64,000 bases of DNA, from assembly GCA_026120035.1 (NCBI GenBank), contig JALRME010000021.1:558001-622000 (forward strand). Direction: 5' to 3'. The position numbers and the translations under genes were made by a program. Shown in pieces: positions 10,752 to 21,508 of this stretch. Origin of the DNA: Coleophoma eucalyptorum (lineage: Eukaryota > Ascomycota > Leotiomycetes > Helotiales > Dermateaceae). The first letter of the stretch is position 1, and each line of letters begins with the position of its first letter. Below the pieces are notes generated by a model. That model was not told the origin of the DNA. It did no database searches and saw only the letters and a program-made list of their open reading frames with translations.

Positions 10752-12726
10752 ATGGCCGAGACCATGGATCAAGTCCTGGAGAATGGCCGTACTCATCCGG
10801 AAGTCGGCAACAAATCTACAAGCCCACATAAAACAGTATCATCACCCGGTCCCTTCAGCCGCATGTCACCCAGCAAGAAAGGGTTACGCGACAGCGTACT
10901 CGCACGAACCAAAACCAAATCTGGTACTAAGGAGAGACCAGGAAGTTCGCCACAAAGCTTGGATGGAGAGGCTGGAGCAGATGGGACGACTGACACTATG
11001 AGAAGTGGAGAAACAAGCAGAAGTGGCAGTAGTGGTTACGGGACTGCTGTATCTACCCAATCTGGTACTGTTGACACGAGTCCCAAGATGAAAGGAAGTG
11101 AGGTGCGTTTCATGGACTTCTTCAGCCCTGAAGTCTTCCGAATCGTGCTCCGAAACCCTACGACGTCGCATCAGTTTTTGAAATTCTGTCAAAGTTGCTG
11201 TTGTGAGGAGAATATGGAGTTTTTGGAAAAGGTATGTGGCTTCTATGTTCCTTTGCTTGCGAAAAATTCCCCTCGAAGAATTTGGTTCAGCGGATATGGA
11301 TGGTCATAATGAGCAATGCTAATTACTTTGGTAGGTGGATGCGTATCATCGACTTATAGCCCAGGCCGCGCAGCTTCTATTGAATATTCATAGCAACTAC
11401 ACTGCCACCGACTCTCCTCAACAAATTAACATCCCTTCAAACATCTCGCAACAGTTGGCCCTCGATCTCAGGAATTCATCCACTCAAAACTTCCCAGCAC
11501 TAGAATCGATCTTCGACGGCGCCCAAGACCATATTGAGAAATTGATCGCGAGCGATATCTACCCACGATTTGTCAAGCATCAAATGACGACGAGCACAAC
11601 AATGGCATTGGCTAAGGGCCGGGAGCAATTCCAGGGGTTGGGAGATTGTTTTTGTCTGACCGATCCTTCAATTGCTGACAATCCCATCGTGTATGCTTCA
11701 AATGGATTTGTGGCCGTGACGGGGTACACCAGGAAAGAGATTGTGCCCCGGAACTGTCGGTTTTTGCAAGGCTCGCTGACGGATCCGAAATCGCCAAAAC
11801 GATTAACACATGCTATTCAAAGTGGCGAGGAGATTGTAGAACTGCTTCTCAACTATCGGAAGAATGGAGATCCATTCTGGAATCTGCTATATGTGGCACC
11901 TCTTTACGACGAGCACGGTACGATTAAATTCTTCCTGGGTGGCCAAATCAATGTCAGTACGACAGTCCACAGTTGTACGGATGTTCTGCGCATCTTAGGC
12001 CAGAATATAGAGGATGAAGATGAACGCGAACTTCTCAAAAGCGCCCATGGTCGTTCTCGGAAGAGCAGTCTTGCTGAACGGCAATCTAAGTTGAAAAACT
12101 CCTTCCTGAAGAATTTGCGAATTCATCGTGATAATCGTGATCTATCTAGCAGAGAGGGTTTAGGTGTGCGCAATGAGGCTGGTATCGGAAATGAACTATT
12201 AAATCGAGTTGGGAAGATGGATATTAAAACCCAACTCCAAGCGTTCTACACCACCTATTCCAACGTAAGCTCCTTCCCGTCCAATGCATGCATTGAGAAC
12301 GGAACAATTAACTAATCCCACCTCCAGTACCTTGTCCTCAAATTTAACAACACCTCCAACATAGCCGGCGGCACGCTGAAAATCTCCTACTACTCCCCCA
12401 GCGTGAAGAACATGCTCTGCCCCAATCTCCCCGACGGCTCCCCCGCACCCATCTTCCAGAAAGAAATCTTCAGCGTCCTTTCCAACCACGGTACCATCTC
12501 CAAGACCTTCAAGCAAGCCGTCTTCGACAACATCCGCGCCTGTCGCGCCATCAGCCTCGAGATTGGCATCGTGGCGGGCTACGAAAAGAAGGGGAAATTA
12601 TTTGGGCACGGCGGCACGAAGAAGAGCTACAAGAGTGTTGAAGAGCGCTATGTGGCGCACTGGACGCCGCTGATGAATGAGGATGAAAAGGTGGGCTGGG
12701 TAATCTTGATGATTGCCCCAATATGA
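10752..12726 (+). CDS. RGS-LOV blue-light photoreceptor (BcLOV4 type)
   Basis: Three exons, 10752-11231, 11335-12264 and 12328-12726, with introns of 103 and 63 bp give 602 residues. After about 115 low-complexity Ser/Thr-rich residues comes an RGS-like domain (FMDFFSPEVFRIVLRNP, CCEENMEFLEKVDAYHRL). The LOV domain follows at about 270-390: NPIVYASNGFVAVTGYTR, then NCRFLQG with the flavin-adduct Cys at residue 301, then NYRKNGDPFWNLLYVAPL. A helical linker with basic stretches leads to a C-terminal domain (KYLVLKFNNTSNIAGG). In Botrytis BcLOV4 such a protein binds anionic membrane lipid on blue light and is thought to move the RGS part to G-alpha at the plasma membrane; that role is transferred here. 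The residue two before the Asn of NCRFLQ is Pro, where Gly is usual in LOV domains. The start has a good CACCATGG context; an in-frame upstream extension lacks an ATG. Confidence 0.93.
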
Positions 12727-14042
12727 TCGTATCGCCCATGTTTCTTTTCTTTTGTTTTTTTTTTTTGGCCCCCTTTTTCTATTCCTGCCCGTCTGTGGAT
12801 TACGAACGAGCCTTGGTTCGGAGTGAGCGGCGCTTTTTTTTTTTTGTTTGGAGTGTTTCGACTGGATTGGCGTGCTTTAATGAATGATGAGCGAAAAACA
12901 TGATGAAATTATGAGACAAATGATGGATGATTGATTGCCTTATGGTGTTTGCTTCTTTCTTTCTGTTTTTTTTTTCAGCCCTGTTTTTGTTTTTGTCTTT
13001 TTTGCTGTCAGCCCTTCTATATAGTTTGATTTTACTCGGTGTCCTTTCACTTAGTCTTCAGAAAAACTCTTGTGTGTGCAATCAAGCCGAATGCGAATAA
13101 TTCACCATTTTCTCTCTAAAGCCCGAGTGTGACGTGGATATATTCTATCCAAACTAATGATGTAAGTGGGCTTAGGTGCTAATAATTCAGGACTCGAAAG
13201 TTTTAAAAGAGGTTCTTGTGACCCCCCCCCGCGCCCTTTTCCAAAATTCCCTCCCTCGCTCGCTTAACTTTTGCTGTCTGACATATTCATTACCTCGATT
13301 ACCTCAGGCACATACACACTGCTGGTAGAAACCAATACCTAGCCCAGATACCTATACACGAGGTCAAACCCGTCTAACATCCTACAAGCGCAGTCTTCCA
13401 AGACACTTTTTATCCTCTAGTGTAGATTTCCCTTTGCTTTCCTCGTTTGAAAGAGGGAAGGGGGGGGCGGGCGCGGAGTGGTAGAATGTCTCCTAGGCTT
13501 ATTTTCCCTTTCTTCTCTCCCTTACTTCGTGTAGTACAGTATAGTATATTCACTATCTGTAAAATTCTGTAGAACAGTATGCTTATGAGTAGAGTGGGAT
13601 ATTAATAGCTGGAACGATCTGCATCATCATTATACTGGATACGTATTTAAAAAGGACGTGGATTGAGGAGAAGAGATAAGAGAGAAAAAATGGGTATGCT
13701 GCTTTCCCGACTAGTTTGTTGTTCAAGTTTTGGATTTCTCATGACCACCACACAGTGCGTGGATAAAGATATTGTGGTGTTACCATTTCGTAGCTAGTTG
13801 CCTGGATATGGTGGAGACTGGCTTGCATACTCCTGGTGCACAGAAGCACACCGGGTCGCGGCCTTATTGCCGGCAGCTCTCTAGATCGAGACCTACTCTC
13901 AGCATGGCTGCAGTACTAAGGCCTGATGGGATATATATGCCTTGTGTTTTCAGATGCTGCATGGGAAAGCCATTGCTTCTGGGCCTCATCTAGTAATATT
14001 CGCGTGGTTCATTAAGGCTCCCGGATGCCTCGTATATTTTAG
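12727..14042. other. Convergent intergenic region with homopolymer runs
   Basis: This 1.3 kb lies between the RGS-LOV gene (+) and the Zn2Cys6 gene (-). It has several T runs (near 12755, 12835, 12968), a C run at 13222-13230 and a G-rich patch near 13460. No gene is supported. Confidence 0.6.
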
Positions 14043-16251
14043 TTAAGGCGCAAATGTGTCCTCTGGAACAGCAAAATTAGCACCAAATAGCTCATCTAGA
14101 CTTGGAAAAGCCAGGCCACCAAATCCAAAGCCAGAATCTTGCAGCATATCGAAGCTTAGGGGGGCATTTCCAGCTGACCACATATCATTGAGTAAGGTAT
14201 CACTCCCTTCCGCCGCATAAACGGGGGGGACTTCATCTCCTGTATGCTCTTTGTCTTGAATCCTCTCTTCAAGCTTGCTAATGGCGTACTCGGCTGCTGT
14301 TAAGGGGCCCATGCCAGAATCTTTGCAATACTTCATTGCAATTTTGATGGTCGAGAGCGTGTGTGTTGAATCTGGTGATGTGGAGTGGCATGCTACGAGA
14401 ACGAGAATCGAGTAGATGACGGAGAGGTAGAGGTGATTGGGCATTGATTCGGCGAAGGAAGGTTCCAGCTTTGTGAGCGATTCAAGAACTGCTGTAGAAT
14501 AGGTTATGGAGTGAAGTATGAATGCTTTCTGAACCTCGTCATGAATATCGGGGTCAACTGGGTGGTTACTCTGCGGGGTTGTCGGTGATGATGCGTTGAT
14601 GTTCTTCAGAGAGCGTTGAGCAATGACGAGATATCCAAAACCATAACTCATCCGGAAAGCGAGAGCTCGGTCAGTATTCAGTTCTGTTTCTCGCGTGAGT
14701 CATCCGGTTACCTTGCCAAAGGACTAAAGAATATACCTAGAAGATATCCCCACTTCTCATGCCAAGCATCAAGCTCCTTGCACTTTCCGTCTGCTTGCAG
14801 TGGTAGGGCGGTGGCTAAGAGTTTGAGTATTGCAGAGTAGAAGTGAATCTCTGCCAAGGCTGTTCGGTCCTGGATTGTGGGCTCGAAAGCGTTCAAAATA
14901 AAAGGGCATTGATCAAGGTATGATTCTGCGATCAGTGAAGGTCGACCAGTGCCAACAGCAAAGCTGATATTTCTGTCAGTTGGGGGGCGAAACGTCATTT
15001 TATCACGCTTACTATAAATGAGATAAACAAATATGATTCCAAGTCCTGAGGGTATGCCGATCAACAATATCCGAAGTTCCCTTCTTGATCTTTGCTCGCA
15101 AGATCGTGAAGTTGATGGTGAGCATGGCTTGTTGTACAGCATGGCCACTAACAAGCCAGCTATCAATATACTCCATTTTTTTCTAAACCCGAATTTAGGC
15201 AAGGTGATGACCATTTTCTTTGGGTCAACTTACGTCTGGTGCTATGCACCACCAGCAGGTAATGGACAGGGCGAACAAACAGTCCATGGGCAAAGGGCTA
15301 ATCAGCAGCACCGGTGCCAGGATGGAGCGGACATATTCATAAAATGTCTCGTGTGTAGCTGAATTCCTCAAGTCTGAGAGCGCCATACCTTGCAGCACAC
15401 AAGCAGCGACCAAGTTGGAAGACACTGATTGGTTCATATCTGACCTGATACCAATGGATTCCCAACCTGTAAACTGCAACCAGGGTCCTGCTCTGGCTAC
15501 AAATCTATAGGTCCAACTAGGTCAGCCAATGTATTACACAAGGCAGTCTCTGGGAGCTAAAGGTATGCTCTATCTTACAGGTCTAAGAGCTCGTATGCGG
15601 TGTGAACAGGGAATAATCCCAAGTCAAGCAATCCATCGATGCCTTGATTCTGTAAACGTTTGAACCCCCCTCTGCCCTTCCGTAGTACATTTCTGATCAT
15701 AACAACGGGGGCAGTTTCCGTGTCTTGATCGGCTGGCGAGTCCGTATTTTCTCCATCCTGCTGTGAGGATGACGTCCCTATCTGGGACCTAGTGGATGAT
15801 GGGTGATTTGAAGCTTGACTCTCCACCGTCTTCTTCAAATCTCTCAGCAGGGCAGTCTGCTCGGCTAATCTGGACAAGAGAGTAAAGGTCAGCGACATTA
15901 CATTTGCGGTCTACCGATTGGTTATACTTCGCCTGGAGATCGCGTAGCATTGACAATTCATTCGCTTTGCCCGGCACAATGGCCACTCTCCCGGCACTGC
16001 TGCCAGCAGATGTAGCAGAAAGGGAACAAGGTATCCTGTGTCCGGTCAATTTCCGTTGATTCTCTGGAGGAGAAGAAAAAGTACCTCAGGGTGGTACATC
16101 GATTACATGACCCATTCTGGCTTTCATAATCACAGCGGGATTTGATACGTCGGCACGTATCACACGCCAGCACCCGACGACGCTTTCGACTCTGGGAGGC
16201 ATCATGGTTCGTGTGACTATCAAGGTCGGTCGACGCTTTATCATTAGTCAT
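14043..16251 (-). CDS. Zn(II)2Cys6 transcription factor
   Basis: Seven exons: 16251-16085, 16035-15928, 15869-15579, 15504-15234, 15182-15013, 14963-14737 and 14665-14043; introns are 49-74 bp and the product has 618 residues. The binuclear zinc cluster runs from Cys30 to Cys59 (CDTCRRIKSRC ... SCNRC ... C). The sixth Cys lies in exon 2, which confirms the first splice. A Leu-rich coiled segment follows (LRDLQAKLAEQTALLRDLKK), again created only by splicing. The middle region, with LQFTGWESIGI, SWLVSGHAVQQAM, HLYFAVGTGRP and LLATALPL, is the fungal-specific regulatory domain. The C-terminus is rich in Phe, Gly and acidic residues and may be the activation domain. It is a nuclear DNA-binding regulator; its targets cannot be inferred from the neighbours. 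Confidence 0.9.
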
Positions 16252-17000
16252 GGTGTGGAATGATGAACACTATGGAGATGTTCATCTTTGTGGTCCTGAT
16301 ATTAGAGTTGGCGAGCTTGCGGTGGAATACGGCGGAGATAATAGCGATAGCATCACGTGATACATGTAAACCGCTAGCTCTCACGGCGTGTAGGCAGGTG
16401 AGGGTTGTATTGAGGGAACATTGGAGGGCACGAAATGTCTCATGCATAATTCGTGCTGGGATACCGCAAGTCAGGGAGAGCTGGGCTGGCAAGGTTCGGC
16501 ACATCAAAACATAATTATGGTTGCTCTTCGATGCCGGGTCTAGCAGGTTTACAGTGCTTGCTCCCATGCTCCTATGCTCCGAAAACCCTACTGGCCGCAT
16601 CTCCCCCATCTCCAATATCCCGCCAAGCCAATGGCATAAGGCAAAGGACAATTTGCACAGCGCAGCATCCGGGGTGCACAAAATACGCAAGCCAGGATCG
16701 GAGATTTGAGTTTCCTGCAGTTCGCTCCAGCAGCGCAAGCACATGCTTCCCGGGCGCAGGATGTCTGATTGGACTTCCCAGGAGGAGATTAAGGCCGAAC
16801 GATCGTCGTGAGCTACAACTCACGGCCATTGTGGAAGTCGGTGCTGGTGCGGTGCTGGTGCGGTAATGGTCGCCGGGCTGAGTCGCTGATGACGACGGAA
16901 CTCAAATATGCGAGATTGGAATACTGGGGGATTGCCACTGGTGCCATAAAGTGCGTCGTGTTATCGCGTGCCGATAGGGTGGAAGGGAGGGGGTGGAAGA

Positions 17001-17050
17001 GTAGGGCAGAGCAGGGCAGAGCAGGGCAGAGCAGGGCAGAGCAGAGTAGA
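17001..17050 (+). repeat. 10-bp tandem repeat (GCAGGGCAGA)
   Basis: Five units of period 10: three are perfect and the first and last are slightly changed. Confidence 0.9.
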
Positions 17051-17319
17051 GTAAACTGTACGGAGGTTAGAGTACCATAATACACGTACATTACAGAACC
17101 ATACTTTAGAGAAGAAGCTGGAGATGGGATGAACGGGTGGTCTGATCTATTTCCAGAAAGAAGGCAAGAGAGTTTGAAGATTGGCCCAAGGGGGTTGAGC
17201 GGGCCACGGGGAGGAATTTAACAGAAAAGTTAAAGCATTCCTACTCCAACAGGAGGGGGAGAGGACAGTCCGCTGGGTAAGCAGTGTTTGTTGGCATGGT
17301 TCGTTCCTTTGTTTCTTCC

Positions 17320-17371
17320 TTCCCTCCCTCCTTCCCTCCTTCCCTCTTTCCCTCCTTCCCTCCTTCCCCCT
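17320..17371 (+). repeat. Polypyrimidine tract (CCTCCTT-like)
   Basis: A continuous CT-only run built from TTCCCTCC and CCTTCCCT blocks. Confidence 0.9.
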
Positions 17372-18246
17372 TCCTGCGTCCTCCCCTTCGCTGTTTTCTG
17401 TGTTGTCCATCGCTTCACCCATGAAAAAGCACGCAGCAGTGGGCTCAGTTGCTGCAGAAGCGCGCGGATCCCAACTGCCCACCCGTTCCCTTTCGTACCC
17501 TTGTGACGGCCATCCCTGTCCGTAATCTTGTTTCTCGCTAGCCCTCCAATCAGAGCCCATCATAATCATGCGGAGAGGAGTCTTTGTTCCTGACGCTAGC
17601 CCTGCTCTGGTCTAGCTCTGTGATGGAGTGCAGGGACGGTGGCAGGGGTAAACGGAGAACGGACCCACCCTTTCTCACTCACTCACTCGCTTTCCACTTT
17701 CAACACCAGTACCACCAACCAAGACCTCGTCGTCGCATACGTCCTGGACCTCTTCTCCGTTCCCTTCCCTTCCCTTTCCTTTACTCTCCCTCCTCCTCCT
17801 TCTTCCCTTCTTCCCTTCAACACTCCCCCCCCCCAGGGTTCAGTCTGTGAATAGCATCACATCCTCCGCCTCTCTCGCCGTCCCTCTTTTACCGACGAGA
17901 CTTAATTTGGACTTCTGCTTCCGCCCTCGATCTTTACTACCCTACGCAAAACTTAATTGTTTCTGTCCCTTCCTTCCATCAAAACGACCGCTGTACTCCG
18001 CACCGCGCTCGCACGACCTCACGACATATCAACCATCACCACCACCACCAATCCCACCTACATTCGTTCCCTAGCCTGTTGTTGCGTCGACCTGTTCATA
18101 TCATAATCCGACCCGGCATCCTCCCAAGTCAACTGCTAATTTAATCTCGATTTCGAATCCCCTCCACGGCCTTTGATTTCGCCCTCGACCAGACTTAATT
18201 CTGTTGATAATTCCAACGCGCCTTGTCCCTTCGACCTAACTACAAG

Positions 18247-20222
18247 ATGGTTCACCACGACCACTTTCACCGTCGCCGCATAGTGGAGCGCGCTCCTGTT
18301 GCGGAGGCCAGACCTATCGAAACCATTGTATCCGTCGTCTACGTGACAGCCTCCAAAACCTTTGCTGGAGCCATTGGAGGATACACAACTCCTGGAGTCG
18401 TTGCCTCGTCCACCAAAGCCGCAGCTACCACTTCAACGAGCTCCCACAAGACAACTTCGTCCGTTGCTAAGGTCTTCAGTGCTACGACCTCGGCATCCAC
18501 CAGCAGCACCCCATCCGAGATCCTCAACCCCTCAACTTCGGTTGCCAGCTCGGTTGCCCTGCTCGCGGCCACTGGCTCTGCTAGTACAGCCTCGTCCTCA
18601 TCCTCCTCGTCCGTCCATGCCGCTACGTCCAGTAAATCTTCCACAGCTTCTGCAGCCAACGCGTCCTCGACATCCAGTTCTAGTTCGAGCTCTTCCGAAG
18701 GCATGAGCGCTGGGGGAAAGGCTGGACTAGCATTTGGTATCATTTGTCTGATTGGAGCCGTCCTCGCCCTCGTTCTTTTCTTCGTCAAGAAGCGACGTAA
18801 TGCTGCTAAGCATGACCGTCTAGACGATGAGAAGACGGACATGTTTGGAACGCCCGCCAGTCCAAACCGTGCTCCAAGCACTCGCACTGCCCATACTGCA
18901 TCTACTGCTCCACGTCTATCTCTCCGCCCCGTTACTCAGTTTCTTCCGAACCTTGGAGAAAAGCGCCAGAGTCGTGGCAATGCGCTCGCATTGGCAACTT
19001 CGACCACCAGCCAGTCTCTCGCACCGCCAAAGGCCTGGGAGAAGCCTCAAGGAAACCAAGATCAGAACCGAGCTAATCCTTTCGGCAACCACGCTGAAGC
19101 CCTTGATTCTCCTAACACTACGGGTCCAGCTGTCATTGAAGATGTAAATGCCAATGCATCCCCCATTGTTGCCGCTGCTGCCGTAGGTGTTGCTACTTCA
19201 TCCCCACCCGTTGGTCTTGCTCGTGGTGCTTCCAAGCGTGGTAATGGCCCTAAGCCTCTTGACCTCACCAAGCCAGCTGTTGCAATTCGTGGTCCTCCTA
19301 GCCCTGCTGGTACTGAATTTAGCATGTCATCGGAGCTTGCACCACCAACCCAACAATCTCAAACTGGTGCAGCGATCGCCGCAGCTGGTGGTCCCGCCAA
19401 CAGTGCTGTTCACCGTGTTCAGCTTGATTTTAAGCCTTCCATGGACGATGAACTCGAACTCCAAGCGGGCCAACTTATCCGACTCTTGCACGAGTACGAT
19501 GATGGATGGGTAAGTTCTCCGGTGAAATTCGAAATCCCTCTACTAACTATTTCCAGGCTCTCTGTATTCGTCTTGATCGCTCTCAACAAGGTGTTGTCCC
19601 TCGAACCTGTCTGTCAACTCGTCCTGTCAAGCCTCGTCCAGCCCAAAACGGCCCTCGCGGTCCACCACGCGTTCCCCAACAAGGTCGACCTATGTCTCCA
19701 GCAATGAACCAAGGCCCTGGCTCAGGCTCCCCCAACAGCAACAGACCAATGACTCCAAATGGTGGCCAACAAAGACCTATGACTCCAAATGGTGGTCAAC
19801 AACGCCCAATGACTCCAAATGGTGGCCAACAAAGACCCATGACTCCAAATGGTGGCCAACAAAGACCCATGACTCCAAATGGTGGCCAACAAAGACCCAT
19901 GACTCCAAATGGTAGCCAACAAGGACCAATGACTCCAAATGGTAGCCAACAACGTCCGATGCCTCAAGGTCAGGGACGCGCTCGTGGCCCCTCCGTCTCT
20001 CAAGCCCAACCTCCAATGCAAGGACGTCCTCGTGGTCCATCAGTCTCTCAGATGCAACCTCAACGACCAGCCGTCGGCCCAAGTCCCATGAACCCAGCCC
20101 AAGCCGTTCCACTACAAACTGAATCGCAACCCAGTACCTCTCAATTCCAAGACCGCTCACAGGGGCCTCCAGCCACCCATGGCGCTGTTGGCAGAAAGCC
20201 TGTTCCAGGCCAAGCTCTGTAA
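18247..20222 (+). CDS. Single-pass membrane SH3-domain protein
   Basis: Two exons, 18247-19509 and 19557-20222, with a 47-bp intron (TACTAAC branch) give 642 residues. The N-terminal 150 residues are Ser/Thr/Ala-rich and probably O-glycosylated outside the cell. They begin with a His/Arg-rich stretch and the block VVYVTASKTFAGAIGGYTT, and I see no classical signal peptide. A membrane helix (about 159-182, AGLAFGIICLIGAVLALVLF) is stopped by KKRR. The cytoplasmic part is disordered until an SH3 domain at about 385-440 (VQLDFKPSMDDELELQAGQL, then YDDGW and GVVPRTCL), which the intron splits after its Trp421. Residues 484-553 are seven copies of RPMTPNGGQQ, followed by a Pro/Gln-rich tail. The layout recalls yeast Fus1-like plasma-membrane adaptors; the true partner is unknown. 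The frame also extends upstream, but without an ATG. Confidence 0.88.
19741..19950 (+). repeat. 30-bp coding minisatellite, seven units
   Basis: Seven head-to-tail 30-bp units encode RPMTPNGGQQ-type decapeptides. Units 4 and 5 are identical, and the others differ at one or a few bases. The length keeps the frame, so copy number could vary between strains without breaking the gene. Confidence 0.97.
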
Positions 20223-21508
20223 ATCTGACTTGGATCTGTACATACTGGAATTGAATTCGGCGTATTGGCAAATAATGGAAATGGCGCGCATTGGAGAAGG
20301 GATGTTTTGAATTCGAGCGACATTACGATGTACAATTTCCTTAAGTGTTTTTACCTTTCGTTTCATCGAGTTCCTGCGGTCTCGCTTGGAAGTGCGGTCC
20401 AAGTTCGCAGAGGCGATTTTCTTTGAGCCTGCAATCCATTTACATGGACTGCACCTCACACTTTGTATTTTTCTTCGACGTTTTGCTGGTTGAGCTGTGG
20501 CTGCTGTGCTTTGCTATTATCCTTTTGCATCCTGGTCATTTCTTGAAAACAAGATTTGCAATGCATACTTTGGACTGGAAGGCTTCTACGCCTCGAGATT
20601 TTTTTATGGCAACTGCATCAGACAGTGTGCTAGCTAAAGAGCTGGGTATTTCTTGCCGCAATAGATATTTGTGGTTTCCATTCTATGAGGTGAACCGAGT
20701 TGTTAGGGAAGTGAAGACGAGGACTTCTGTAGATAGGAAGGATGGATGGATGAATGATACCGCTTTGCTTGCTTGCTTGCCTGCCAATGCTACTGCTCGC
20801 TACTGCTATGAAAAGAAAGAAAAACTTAGATAAATTCAAGATTTAGAAAACCTTTCCTCTGCTTCTATCTACATATGTATAACGATGTCTAGTACCTCTG
20901 ACTCAGAAACAATCTGGTTTCGCGTCCTAGCTGAGACGTTTCTTGCTATCCCTTCCCCTTCTGGCTCTTCCTCTCTATTCCCTTCCTCCATCAGCACGTG
21001 TCATGAAAATCAACAAATACAAACCCGCCAGTCCCCTATCATGTTTCAGGAAAACTCTCCTTTTACATGACTGCATATCTAAGCGATCTCCTATGCACCT
21101 CTCTCTGCCCTTCCCCTCCATATATACCTTTTGTTTGTTTTGAAATTTTACCTTTGAACCATCTCGATTCTACGCTAGGGCTCTCCGTTTCCATTGTATG
21201 CTGTTGATGTTGATGTTGGTGTTGATGTTGATGATATTGAAATTTGTTATGTTGTTGCTGAGGATGGTTGGTGCAATGATGTTGTAGCAGCAACGAGAAG
21301 CGACGGGTGATATATGCTTTGTTACATCATTTCTGGTCTTGTTCCCCTCTAAAGTATTCTAGTTTGCCTTTAGCATTTTTTTTTTTTTTTTGGTTCGGGG
21401 CTTGTCTATACATGCAATATGAATCATCTATCATGTCTATCCGCCTTACTTCCATCCCGTTTTGAAGATCCGGTAAAGTATATACCTATGTGTTTTTATC
21501 AATGCAAA
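20223..21508. other. Convergent intergenic region
   Basis: This 1.3 kb lies between the SH3 gene (+) and HIS5 (-). It includes a GTTGAT-type repeat at about 21201-21239 and a T run at 21377-21391. A 162-codon open frame at 20345-20833 follows directly on the SH3 stop, has no known domain and is most likely 3' UTR. Confidence 0.55.
21201..21239 (+). repeat. TGTTGA/TGTTGG short repeat
   Basis: About six units of a TTGATG-like hexamer lie downstream of HIS5 on the opposite strand. Confidence 0.75.

Larger units (their letters stand above)
16252..18246. other. Divergent promoter with long pyrimidine tracts
   Basis: This 2-kb region lies between the Zn2Cys6 gene (-) and the SH3 gene (+). It contains a 10-bp tandem repeat at 17001-17050, a CT-rich tract at 17320-17371 and another pyrimidine-rich stretch at about 17740-17840. 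The last 400 bases before 18247 are C- and T-rich, as usual for a long fungal 5' leader. No coding region is supported. Confidence 0.6.

Noticed and set aside
15789..16049. Unspliced second exon of the Zn2Cys6 gene, suggesting a truncated regulator
   Set aside because: A 58-bp intron from 15927 to 15870 restores a coiled-coil and the long downstream frame.
18339..18887. 182-codon open frame on the minus strand inside the SH3 gene
   Set aside because: It is the antisense shadow of a Ser/Ala-rich coding region; composition is repetitive and no domain is seen.
19722..20271. Minus-strand open frames over the minisatellite
   Set aside because: They are antisense readings of the 30-bp repeat, which keeps any frame open.
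20345..20833. 162-codon frame after the SH3 gene
   Set aside because: It begins right after the stop of the SH3 gene, has no domain and is probably 3' UTR.
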